Positions 42,421-50,664 of a stretch of 64,000 nt of DNA are shown one piece after another; the first letter of the stretch is position 1, and each line of letters opens with the position of its first letter. Where the stretch lies: contig NZ_FCOT01000011.1 in assembly GCF_900046455.1 (NCBI RefSeq), positions 186,001-250,000 on the forward strand, given 5' to 3'. The notes under the pieces are model-generated. The model made no database searches. It worked only from the letters and a program-made list of their open reading frames with translations, and was not told the DNA's origin. A program made the position numbers and the translations under genes. The stretch comes from Cellulomonas timonensis (GTDB lineage Bacteria > Actinomycetota > Actinomycetes > Actinomycetales > Cellulomonadaceae).

Positions 42421-44242
42421 GCCGGGCAGGCCTGACCACGGGCCTGCGGACGACGAGCACGCACACGTCGTCCTCCTGCTCGGAGCCCACGAAGCGGCCG
42501 ACGAGCTGGTCGCGCACGTCCGCGGCGCAGGCGTCGTCGGAGACGGCCGACAGGGCGCGCACGAGCTCCGCGATGCCGTCGCGCAGCGACCGGTCACGGC
42601 GCTCGATGAGGCCGTCCGTGTAGACCACGAGCATCGCGCCCTGCGGCAGTTCCACCTCGGCCTGCGGGTCGGGCGTGTGGAGGTTGACGACGCCCACGGG
42701 GGTGGTCAGCGCCTGGTCCAGTGACAGGACCTCGCCGCCGCGCAGCCGGATCAGGGGCGGCGGGTGCCCCGCGCGGGAGTAGGTGAGGCGGTCCGGTGGG
42801 CGCGGGGCGGCTTCGACGTCGGCCGACCCGTCCGCGGGCTCCTCCGGGCGTTCGAGCCGCAGGTACACGCAGGTGGCGAGGTCGGCCATGCCCAGGCCGC
42901 GCACCAGCTCGTCGAGATGCGCGATGACGCGCCCGGCCCGGGCGCCGCTCCACGCGTGCGAGCGCAGCACCGAGCGGAGCTGGCCCATCGAGGCCGCCGC
43001 CGCCAGGTCGTGGCCCACGACGTCCCCCACGGCCAGCCCGATGGCGCCGTCGGGCAGCGGCATCACGTCGAACCAGTCGCCGCCGACCTCCGCGCGGTGC
43101 AGCGCCGGCAGGTAGGACGCGGCGACGTCCAGGCCGGGGACGGTGGGCACGTCGGGCAGCAGGCTGTGCTGGAGCGTCAGCGCCGCCGAGCGCTCCCGCA
43201 GGTAGAGCCGCACATTGTCCAGTGCGATGGCGGCGCGCTGGCCCACATGCCCGGCGGTCACCACGTCCTCGGCGGTGAAGCCGTCCACCGTGTCGTGCAG
43301 GAGGCACAGCGCGCCGATGAAGTGGTCGCGGGCGCGCAGCGGCACAGCCAGTGCGGCGCCCAGCCCCAGGCGGCGCAGCACCTCGAGGCGATGTCCGGGC
43401 ACCTGCTGGGCGAGGGCCTCCAGGTCGATCGAGAACGGGCGCGCGTCGAACCGGCTGTCGTCGGTGCGGGCCAGCTCGAAGACGGCTGAGCGCATCACCC
43501 ACGAGGGGTCGCCGCGCTCGAGGTCGTGCGCGTCCTGCGCGCGGACGGGGTGCCGGGCGGCCACATGCAGCCGTTCGAGCCGCCCCCGCTCGTTGGTGAC
43601 GACGATGAACCCCCAGGTCGCCAGCCGGGAGACGGCGATCTCCGCGAGGGCCACCAGGGCATCGTCATAGTCGAGCCTGCGGGCGATCTCCTCGCTGACC
43701 TGTGCGAGCAGGTGCATGCGGGCCCGGGAGGCCTGGGCCTCGCCGAGCGCCGCGTCCCGCGCGCGCTCGGACTCGACGCGGGCGGTCACATCGGCCTGGA
43801 TGCCCACGTGGTGCGTGAGGCGCCCGTCGGCGTCGTACACCGGGCTGATCACCACCTGGTTCCAGAACGGCGTGCCGTCCTTGCGGTAGTTCAGCAGGGT
43901 GTCCGCGACGGTGAGGCCCTGTGCGAGGGCCTGGTGGATCCGCGCCACGACGGTGCGGTCCGTGCGAGGACCCTGCAGCACGCGGCAGTTGCGGCCCAGC
44001 AGGTCGGCGGCGGCGTAGCCGGTGAGGCGCTCGAATGCGGGGTTCGCCCAGATGATCGGGTCGTCCGGCGAGTGCGGGTCGGAGATGGTGAACGAGAGGT
44101 CGCTGGCGATCACCGCCCGTGCGTGCAGGTCACCGCCGAGAACGGGCGCCCGGACGACCCCGTGGGGATCGGTCGCGGCCCCCGCCAACGCTGCCCGCAG
44201 CATGCCCGATGAGAGTTCACTCACCTTGGCGAGACTACGCAC
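42398..44242 (-). CDS. LOV-GAF-SpoIIE phosphatase, probable blue-light receptor
   Basis: The 614-aa protein has three modules. The first (about residues 40-155) is a PAS domain with full LOV hallmarks: ANPAFERLTGY, GRNCRVLQG with photoactive Cys86, NYRKDGTPFWN (Asn118, Asn128) and GIQADVT (Gln149). The LOV consensus NCRFLQ is conserved except Phe to Val. A GAF domain spans about 185-345. A PP2C/SpoIIE phosphatase follows, with GGDWFDV, AVGDVVGHD, TYSRAGHPPPL, VVYTDGLIERRD and EQEDDVCVLVV. Such proteins dephosphorylate anti-sigma-factor antagonists and activate general-stress sigma factors. No rsb partner lies beside it. The start GTG 44242 is uncertain; GTG 44224 is an alternative. Confidence 0.9.
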   Translation of the reverse strand: MRSLAKVSELSSGMLRAALAGAATDPHGVVRAPVLGGDLHARAVIASDLSFTISDPHSPDDPIIWANPAFERLTGYAAADLLGRNCRVLQGPRTDRTVVARIHQALAQGLTVADTLLNYRKDGTPFWNQVVISPVYDADGRLTHHVGIQADVTARVESERARDAALGEAQASRARMHLLAQVSEEIARRLDYDDALVALAEIAVSRLATWGFIVVTNERGRLERLHVAARHPVRAQDAHDLERGDPSWVMRSAVFELARTDDSRFDARPFSIDLEALAQQVPGHRLEVLRRLGLGAALAVPLRARDHFIGALCLLHDTVDGFTAEDVVTAGHVGQRAAIALDNVRLYLRERSAALTLQHSLLPDVPTVPGLDVAASYLPALHRAEVGGDWFDVMPLPDGAIGLAVGDVVGHDLAAAASMGQLRSVLRSHAWSGARAGRVIAHLDELVRGLGMADLATCVYLRLERPEEPADGSADVEAAPRPPDRLTYSRAGHPPPLIRLRGGEVLSLDQALTTPVGVVNLHTPDPQAEVELPQGAMLVVYTDGLIERRDRSLRDGIAELVRALSAVSDDACAADVRDQLVGRFVGSEQEDDVCVLVVRRPVVRPARPTGPATS

Positions 44243-44278
44243 GATCCCCGGGGAGCGCGCCCCTGGGCGAGGAGTCCG

Positions 44279-45625
44279 TCAGCCGCCCTCGACGCCCTGC
44301 GCGCGTGGCGTCCGGGGCAGTGCCGCGGGACTCTCGGCATCGTGTGCGGCGACGGCGCGGGCCGTCGTGGCGCGGTAGCCCAGCGCAGCGGCGGCATAGC
44401 CCACCGCGAGGGCCACGAAGACCGGCCGCGACCAGCCGGTGTCCGGGAGGCTGACGGCCGCGAGGGCCGCGGCGCCGACGAACGCGGCGTTGTACATCAC
44501 GTCGTACAGCGCGAACGCGCGGCCCCGGTACTCGTCGGCGGTGTCCCGCTGCACGATCGTGTCGACGGCGATCTTCGCGCCCTGCGCCGCGAGCCCCAGC
44601 GCCGCCGCGCACAGCAGCAGCGGGACCCGGGCCACGGTGACCGCCAGCACCGTCTGCGTGGCCGCGGCGAGCAGCAGGCACAGCACGATCCAGGTGTGCG
44701 GGCCGATGCGGGGCGTCAGCACGGGCGTGAGCACAGCCGCCAGGACGAAGCCCACAGCGGACGCGGTGAGCACCAGGGAGAACACCGCCAGGCCGGCCGC
44801 CGCATCGCTCGGGTCGGCCAGCAGGTTGCGGCTGATGAGGATGCTCGCGATGAACGCCACGCCATAGAGGAACCGCGACGCCGCCATGACGCTGAGCGCC
44901 GCGGCGGGCGTGCGCCGGGCGATCAGGTGCCGGGCGCCGTCGACAAGGCCGTGGCCCATCTCCCGGATCTGGGCGAGCACCTGCGACGAGCTGGCCACGG
45001 CGTCCGGGCCGAGCGCGTCCCGCCCGATGCGCAGCGCCAGGCAGCCGGCGGTGACGTACACCAGGCACGCGAGGACCACCGCCCCGGCGTCGCCCACCGG
45101 CCCGCTGGGCAGCACCAGGCCCAGCCCGAGCCCGATGGCGCCGCCGACCCCCACCGCGCCCGCGCCGAGCGTCGGGGTCAACGAGTTGGCCGTCAGCAGC
45201 AGCGGCCCGTCCACCACGCGGGGCAGCGACGCGGACAGCGCCGACAGCAGGAACCTGTTGACCGACAACGCGAGGAGCGCCAGCACGTACACCGCGGGGC
45301 CGACGCCCACCGTCACCATCAGCACAGCGATGACCAGCGCGATCACTGCCCGCACCAGGTTGCCCACCAGCAGCACCTGACGGCGCCGCCACCGGTCCAG
45401 CAACACGCCCGCCCACGGGCCCACGATGGTGAAAGGAAGCAGCAGGACGGCGAACGCGATGGCCACGTCACCGGCCGTCGACTGCTGCTCGGGGTTGAAG
45501 AAGAAGAGTGTCGCGAGGCCCACCTGGAACAGCCCGTCACCGGCCTGGCTGCTCAGTCGCACGACGAACAGCCGACGGAACCCCGGAAGGCGAAGGAGCT
45601 GCCGGAGCTCGCGGATGACACTCAT
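44279..45625 (-). CDS. Major facilitator superfamily transporter
   Basis: The 448-aa membrane protein has about 12 predicted helices and the MFS_3-like opening FRRLFVVRLSSQAGDGLFQVGL. The cytoplasmic loop after helix 2 reads GVLLDRWRRRQVLLVGNLVRA (the A-like motif), and DTADEYRGRAFALYDVMYN follows the second half. Relatives export drugs or siderophores, but the substrate cannot be read here. The gene is followed (36 bp) by the LOV phosphatase start region on the same strand, so they may be co-transcribed. ATG 45625 has only GGCGGG upstream. Confidence 0.87.
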   Translation of the reverse strand: MSVIRELRQLLRLPGFRRLFVVRLSSQAGDGLFQVGLATLFFFNPEQQSTAGDVAIAFAVLLLPFTIVGPWAGVLLDRWRRRQVLLVGNLVRAVIALVIAVLMVTVGVGPAVYVLALLALSVNRFLLSALSASLPRVVDGPLLLTANSLTPTLGAGAVGVGGAIGLGLGLVLPSGPVGDAGAVVLACLVYVTAGCLALRIGRDALGPDAVASSSQVLAQIREMGHGLVDGARHLIARRTPAAALSVMAASRFLYGVAFIASILISRNLLADPSDAAAGLAVFSLVLTASAVGFVLAAVLTPVLTPRIGPHTWIVLCLLLAAATQTVLAVTVARVPLLLCAAALGLAAQGAKIAVDTIVQRDTADEYRGRAFALYDVMYNAAFVGAAALAAVSLPDTGWSRPVFVALAVGYAAAALGYRATTARAVAAHDAESPAALPRTPRAQGVEGG

Positions 45626-45689
45626 CCCGCCAGGTTAACGACCTGCGGGAGCCCTCAGGCGCGGCGTCAGCCCGGGGGCATCCGCGCCG

Positions 45690-46364
45690 TCATCCGACGA
45701 AGGACGCCTTGGCCTGCTCGAGGGCTCCCCGGGTGAGTGCCGCGACGCCCCGGTAGAAGTCGGTGCGCGCGTGCTCGGCCACGAGGTCCAGGCACTCCGG
45801 CGCCCAGGCCAGCACGTGGTCGGTGAGGAACGTCGCGTGGGCCGCGAAGATCGAGTCGAGCATCGGCCCGTCGTCCTGGGACAGTGCGTCCAGGCCGCGC
45901 AGGCACAGGTTGCTGAGGAAGTTCAGCTCGAGGCCCAGGTGGTCGTCCGGCTCGCGGTTGAGGCGCGGGGCCTCCAACCCGAACGCGCGGTACGTCGCCC
46001 GGACCTGCAGCGTGGGCTCGTCGAACAGCAGGCGGTCCACCGTGCGGTACACCGACTCGTACGGCGTGGCGAGGAGATGGCCCGGGCCCACGAAGAGCGC
46101 CTGATAGTCCCGGTTCAGCGCGGTCGGGTCTGCCGTGGGCTCGATGCCCCCGGCCCCGACCGCGCTGCCGAGCAGACGCAAGCCCTCCGTCGTGGCGGCA
46201 TCCCGCTCGAGCGGCCACTCGTCGAGCAGCCCCGGCTCAGTGAGGCGCGCGCAGAGATCAGCGTCCGCCGGGGCCAGGAACAGCCGGGAGAGGAAGCCGT
46301 ACGCGGCCGCGAAGGAGTCGAGCCGTGCGCCGATCAGCCGGTTCCCGTCGAGGGTCGTGCTCAT
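45690..46364 (-). CDS. TorD/DmsD-type molybdoenzyme chaperone
   Basis: The 224-aa all-helical protein has the TorD/DmsD/NarJ core: LNRDYQALFVGPGHLLATPYESV and the acidic helix REPDDHLGLELNFLS with FLTDHVLAWAPECL further on. Such chaperones bind the Tat signal of DmsA-type subunits and hold them until cofactor insertion is complete. It follows dmsC1 by 32 bases on the same strand, completing a dmsABC-chaperone operon. ATG 46364 follows AAGG. Confidence 0.92.
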   Translation of the reverse strand: MSTTLDGNRLIGARLDSFAAAYGFLSRLFLAPADADLCARLTEPGLLDEWPLERDAATTEGLRLLGSAVGAGGIEPTADPTALNRDYQALFVGPGHLLATPYESVYRTVDRLLFDEPTLQVRATYRAFGLEAPRLNREPDDHLGLELNFLSNLCLRGLDALSQDDGPMLDSIFAAHATFLTDHVLAWAPECLDLVAEHARTDFYRGVAALTRGALEQAKASFVG

Positions 46365-46396
46365 GAGATGCCGCCTTGCAGAGGGGGGGGAGTGGT

Positions 46397-47314
46397 TCAC
46401 ATGCCGATGCGGTCGAAGGAGGAGTAGAAGAGGAGGCGTCCGATGGTCTCGGAGGCGATGACGAGGGCGAAGGCTGTGGTGGCCAGGTAGACGAGGTGGC
46501 GTTCGGCGCCCTTGCCGGCGAAGCGGTAGAGGAAGAAGCCGAGGATGCCGGCGCCGGCGAAGACCAGGACGAGGCGCGCGATCAGGTAGGCGCCGCCGCC
46601 GGTCATGAGGAGGGCGGCGGAGGCCTTGGCGTTGGCGTTGCCGGTGGCGAGGTCCAGGGCGTAGATGGGCAGGACGATGAACTCGACGCCGAGCAGGACG
46701 ATCGCGGAGGCGGCGATGCGGCGCAGCGAGGTGCGCAACAGTGCGGCGGTCTGCATGTCGTCGTCCTGGTGCTTGCGCTTGCGCAGGGTGTAGACGACGG
46801 CGAACGCGGCGCCGATGGCCAACGCCCCGAGCAGGAAGGTGGTGGTGAAGAACGTGACCGGGGTGGCCCAGTGGTTCCAGGCGGGGACGGTCGGGAGCAT
46901 GTAGACCATCGACATGCAGTAGACCAGCGCCAGGCCCACCAGGGCGGTGACGCCGGCGAGGATCTGGCGCAGCATCGGGGTGAGCCAGTTGCGCCACTGC
47001 ACGAGCGCGAAGGTCGCGCCGAGGCCCGCGAACGCGGATCCGAAGAGGATCTCCCGGCTGAGCCAGGAGGAGCCGAGGTGGTTGATCGCGTTGAGTGCGT
47101 TGAAGGGATCGCCCAGGTGGAGCATCGATCCGGCCAGGCCCAGGACCATGGCGGGCCCAATAGCGTAGAGGGCCGGGATCGAGAGCTTGTCGACCGCTTC
47201 TTGTCCGTGTGTGCGGACGAGGCTGAGTTGGACGAGGCCGAGGATCACGAAGGATCCGACGGACATTTGGGCGAGGATGGTGAAGGCCACCAGCGGCAGC
47301 TCGTGGACGTTCAT
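46397..47314 (-). CDS. dmsC: DmsC-type membrane anchor, copy 1
   Basis: The 305-aa integral membrane subunit anchors DmsAB and oxidises menaquinol. Eight membrane segments are predicted, beginning MNVHELPLVAFTILAQMSVG and including LGDPFNALNAINHLGSSWLS and PTVPAWNHWATPVTFFTTTF. ATG 47314 has GAGGAG five bases upstream. The dmsB frame, after its shift, runs directly into this gene without a stop. The start overlaps the ancestral dmsB stop (TGATG). Parts near 46828-46950 and the 3' end are almost identical to copy 2, while others differ. Confidence 0.9.
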   Translation of the reverse strand: MNVHELPLVAFTILAQMSVGSFVILGLVQLSLVRTHGQEAVDKLSIPALYAIGPAMVLGLAGSMLHLGDPFNALNAINHLGSSWLSREILFGSAFAGLGATFALVQWRNWLTPMLRQILAGVTALVGLALVYCMSMVYMLPTVPAWNHWATPVTFFTTTFLLGALAIGAAFAVVYTLRKRKHQDDDMQTAALLRTSLRRIAASAIVLLGVEFIVLPIYALDLATGNANAKASAALLMTGGGAYLIARLVLVFAGAGILGFFLYRFAGKGAERHLVYLATTAFALVIASETIGRLLFYSSFDRIGM

Positions 47315-47935
47315 CAGATCTCCTCGGGGTTGCCGATGGCGCCGGTGCCGTGGCCGGTGGGCTGGGCGTCGCGGTGGGGGGTGATGACCAGGTTGGGGCG
47401 GGTCATGGTGGGGGCGGGCATTTTGCACACCGATGGCTGCGGTGTCGCCGTACTTGGCGCGCAGCTCCTCGATCTCGCCGAATTCGAGTGCGCGGGAGGG
47501 GCAGGCGGCGACGCAGGCGGGTTGTTCGCCGGCGTTGACGCGGTCGATGCAGAGGTCGCATTTGGTCATGACGCCGGCGTTCTTGTCGTACTGGGGGGCG
47601 CCGTAGGGGCAGGCCCATTCGCAGTAGCGGCAGCCGACGCATTTGCCGTCGTCGATGGTGACGATGCCGTGCTCGTCCTTGTGCATGGCGGTGGTGGGGC
47701 AGACCTGGACGCAGGCGGGCTCGTCGCAGTGGTTGCAGGAGATGGAGGTGTAGTAGGTGAACACGTTGGGGGTGAAGGTGTCGCCTTCTTGTTGCCAGGT
47801 GCCGCCGGAGTATTCGGCGACGCGGCGCCAGGTGACGCCGACGGGCAGGTCGTTCTTGTCCTTGCATGCGACCTGGCAGGCTTTGCACCCGGTGCACAGG
47901 GTCTGGTCGAAATAGAAGCCCAGTTGCTTCGCCAT
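47314..47935 (-). pseudogene. dmsB: DmsB-type four-cluster ferredoxin subunit, copy 1 (frame-shifted C-terminus)
   Basis: The electron-transfer subunit would carry four [4Fe-4S] clusters: CTGCKACQVACKDKN, CNHCDEPACVQVCP, CVGCRYCEWACPYG and CDLCIDRVNAGEQPACVAACP. After GDTAAI at about 47425 the frame departs from the E. coli DmsB pattern. The expected C-terminus (TRPNLVITPHRDAQPTGHG to GNPEEI) is intact in the +1 frame and ends at TGA 47316-47314, overlapping dmsC. As written the frame continues through a His/Pro/Arg-rich linker into DmsC, a possible 512-aa DmsB-DmsC fusion. All cluster cysteines are upstream of the defect. ATG 47935 follows AAGG. Confidence 0.88.
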
Positions 47936-47937
47936 GG

Positions 47938-50397
47938 TCAGGCCTTCTCAATCTGCACGAGGTTGGTGTGCTGCGGGTTGCCCTTCGCCAAGGGGGAGGG
48001 GCGCCAGGAGGTGAGGGTGTTGGTGCAACCGCCCTTGTCCACCCCGTCCTTGTCCGGGGCGTACCACGCGCCCTGCGGGACGGAGACCACTCCGGGCGCG
48101 ATGCGCGCGGTCACGTGGGCGCGCAACTGGATGCGGCCGCGGTCGTTGAAGACCTGGACGACGTCATCGTTCTCGATGCCGAGCGACGTGGCGTCGAGCG
48201 TGTTGATCCACACCAGCTGCGGGTGCGCCTCCTGCATCCAGGCGACGTTCCCGTAGGTCGAGTGCGTCCTCGACTTGTAGTGGTGCCCGATCATCTGGAA
48301 CGGGTACTTGCCCGTGCCGGCCAGCTCGGGGCCTTCCCACGTGGGGGTGTACTCAGGCAGCGGGGTGATGCGGTCGCCCTCGGGAAGCGTCCACTTGTCG
48401 CTCAGGTCCTGCAGCAGCGAGGAGTAGATCTCGATCTTCCCCGACGGCGTCTTCAGCGGGTTCGCCACCGGGTCCTGGCGGAACGCCTTGAGGCCGACGA
48501 CGGTGCCCGCGGGGTTCTTCTTCTTGAAGATCCCCTTCTCGCGCAGCTCCTCGAAGCTGGGCAGGTCGGGCTCCTTGGCCTGGCTCTCGGCGTAGACCTT
48601 GCGCAGCCAGTCCTCCTGGGTCATCCCCTCGGTGAACTCGGCCTTCACGCCCAGCCGGTCCGCGATCTCCGTGCACATCTCGTACACGGTGCGGCACTCG
48701 AAGAGCGGCTCGATGACCTGGTCCGCGAAGATCAGGTAGCCCAGGTTGCCGGCGCTGCCCTGCGGGACGAGGTCCGGCTGCTCGCTGTTCGAGACATCCG
48801 GGAGCAGGATGTCGGCGAACTTGGCCGAGGCCGTCATCTGGTTCTCGATCACGACGATCATCTCGCAGAGCGAGTCGTCCTCGAGGAGCTTCGCCGTGCG
48901 GTTCGCGTCGGAGTGCTGGTTGATCAGCGCGTTGCCCGCGTAGTTCCAGATGAACTTGATGGGCACCTCGAGGCGGTCCTTGCCCTGGATGCCGTCGGCC
49001 GTCGCGGTCATCTCGGTGGCCCGCTCGATCGCGTCGGTCCACATGAACACGGGGATCGACGTCTTGACGGGGTTCTTCAGCGTCGGGAACGCGGAGAGCG
49101 AGAGCTGGTAGGAGCCCTCACGGGCGCCGGTGCCGCCGCCAGTGATGCCGACGTTGCCGGTCAGCGCCGCGAGCAGCATGACCGCGCGGGCGCTGTTCTC
49201 GCCGTTGGCGTGCCGCTGCGGCCCCCAGCCCTGCACGATGGCGCACGGCTTGGCCTGCGCGATGGTGCGCGCGAGCTGCACGATGCGCGCGACGGGAATG
49301 CCGGTGATCTTGGCGCCCCACTCGGGCGTCTTCTCCGTGGCGTCGGGGCCCAGGCCCATCACGTAGCTGTGGTACGAGCCGCCAGCCGGCGCGCCCTCGG
49401 GCAGGTGGGCCTCGTCGAAGCCGACGCAGTACGTGTCGAGGAACTCCTGGTCGTGGAGGTTCTCGGTGATCATCACGTGCGCGAGCGCCGCCACCAGTGC
49501 GGCGTCGGTGCCAGGGCGCAGGGGGACCCACTCGTCCGCGATCGTCACGGCGGTGTCCGTGTAGCGCGGGTCGATCACGATGACCTTGGTCCCACTGAGG
49601 CGCTTCGCCGTCTGCGTCACGAAGGTCTCGCCGCCGCCGCTCATGCGGGTCTCGTGGGGGTTGTTGCCCCACAGCACCACGAGCTTGCTGTTGACGATGT
49701 CGTCGAAGCTGTTGTTCCCGGCGCCGGCGCCGTAGGTGTACGGCGTCGCCGCGGCGATCTGCGCGGTGCTGTAGGTGCCGTAGTGGTTGAGGTAGCCGCC
49801 GACGCAGTTCATCAGGCGGGCGATGGGGCTCGAGGCGGGCGGCCAGCTCTTGGCGATGGTGCCGCCGAGGGCGCCCGTGCCGTAGTTCAGGTAGATGGCC
49901 TCGTTGCCGTACTTCTCGATCGTGGACTTCAGGGACGCGGCGATCGTGTCGTACGCCTCTTCCCAGGTGATCTGCTCGAACTCGCCGGAGCCGCGCTTGC
50001 CGACCCGCTTCATCGGGTGCTTGAGGCGGTCGGGGTTGTAGATGCGCTGGCGGATGGACCGGCCGCGCACGCACGCCCGGATCTGCTGGCTGCCCAGCTC
50101 GTCGTCGCCGGTGTCGTCCGGGTCCACGCGAACGATCTGGCCGTCCACGACCGTCATCAGCAGCGGGCAGCGAGAGCCGCAGTTGACGTTGCAGGAGCTC
50201 CAGACGACCTTCTCGCCGGCGCCGGCGTCTGCTGCCGGTTCTGCCGAGGCGGAGGTGAGCGGGAGCAGTCCGTAGTGCGCGCCGACGCCCACGGCGGCTG
50301 CCGCGCCGCCAGCGGCGGCGCTCCACTTCATGAAAGCGCGACGGGGAACGGGTGTTCCGAGAGGAGAGGGTCTCGTGGCCATGTCGGTCATCGTCAT
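47938..50397 (-). CDS. dmsA: DmsA-type molybdopterin oxidoreductase, copy 1
   Basis: The 819-aa catalytic subunit of a DMSO-reductase-like enzyme closely resembles E. coli DmsA throughout. It has a Tat signal (PRRAFMKWSAAAGG, Arg19-Arg20), an [4Fe-4S] set with Cys69, 73, 77 and 109, and the likely Mo-ligand Ser210 in YGTYSTAQ. Other segments are LWGNNPHETRMSGGG, QGWGPQRHANGE, LTGNVGI and the ending RPSPLAKGNPQHTNLV. It would reduce S- or N-oxides outside the membrane. GGAAGGA precedes ATG 50397; 50391 and 50382 are alternatives. A DosR-like box lies about 92-105 bp upstream. Confidence 0.95.
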   Translation of the reverse strand: MTMTDMATRPSPLGTPVPRRAFMKWSAAAGGAAAAVGVGAHYGLLPLTSASAEPAADAGAGEKVVWSSCNVNCGSRCPLLMTVVDGQIVRVDPDDTGDDELGSQQIRACVRGRSIRQRIYNPDRLKHPMKRVGKRGSGEFEQITWEEAYDTIAASLKSTIEKYGNEAIYLNYGTGALGGTIAKSWPPASSPIARLMNCVGGYLNHYGTYSTAQIAAATPYTYGAGAGNNSFDDIVNSKLVVLWGNNPHETRMSGGGETFVTQTAKRLSGTKVIVIDPRYTDTAVTIADEWVPLRPGTDAALVAALAHVMITENLHDQEFLDTYCVGFDEAHLPEGAPAGGSYHSYVMGLGPDATEKTPEWGAKITGIPVARIVQLARTIAQAKPCAIVQGWGPQRHANGENSARAVMLLAALTGNVGITGGGTGAREGSYQLSLSAFPTLKNPVKTSIPVFMWTDAIERATEMTATADGIQGKDRLEVPIKFIWNYAGNALINQHSDANRTAKLLEDDSLCEMIVVIENQMTASAKFADILLPDVSNSEQPDLVPQGSAGNLGYLIFADQVIEPLFECRTVYEMCTEIADRLGVKAEFTEGMTQEDWLRKVYAESQAKEPDLPSFEELREKGIFKKKNPAGTVVGLKAFRQDPVANPLKTPSGKIEIYSSLLQDLSDKWTLPEGDRITPLPEYTPTWEGPELAGTGKYPFQMIGHHYKSRTHSTYGNVAWMQEAHPQLVWINTLDATSLGIENDDVVQVFNDRGRIQLRAHVTARIAPGVVSVPQGAWYAPDKDGVDKGGCTNTLTSWRPSPLAKGNPQHTNLVQIEKA

Positions 50398-50488
50398 CGG
50401 TCCTTCCGGCAGGATGCCCGCCCAGCAGGTGAAGGGGGGCCCATCGTGCGTTTTGGTTGATTGTTTGGGCTGGTGGCGAGCGAGATTC

Positions 50489-50502
50489 AGGCCTTAGGTC
50501 CC
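50489..50502 (-). promoter_or_regulatory. DosR/DevR-like box upstream of dmsA1
   Basis: On the minus strand, GGGACCTAAGGCCT resembles the DosR consensus GGGACTWWAGTCCC; the 20-base context matches at 14 positions of TTSGGGACTWWAGTCCCSAA. It lies about 92 bp upstream of dmsA1, a normal activator distance. No dosR/devR gene is in this window. Confidence 0.5.
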
Positions 50503-50605
50503 TGACGGGACATTTGTTTCGAAATGCTCCGTATAAATGTGAGGCAAGCATTACCTCACCTCCGGGACCCCTTTCCCACGGCCTATTCCGGGACAATGCA
50601 AAGAA

Positions 50606-50646
50606 CGGCGCCCCGGCCCTCGCGGGGTGCGAGGGCCGGGGCGCCG
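50606..50646 (-). terminator. Terminator of the dmsABC-2 operon
   Basis: A perfect 18-bp inverted repeat (50606-50623 with 50629-50646, arm start CGGCGCCCCGGCCCTCGC) with a 5-nt loop lies 18 bp after the dmsC2 stop. It should stop the second operon before the dmsA1 promoter. Confidence 0.8.
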
Positions 50647-50664
50647 TGGTCGAGCAGCTGGTGC

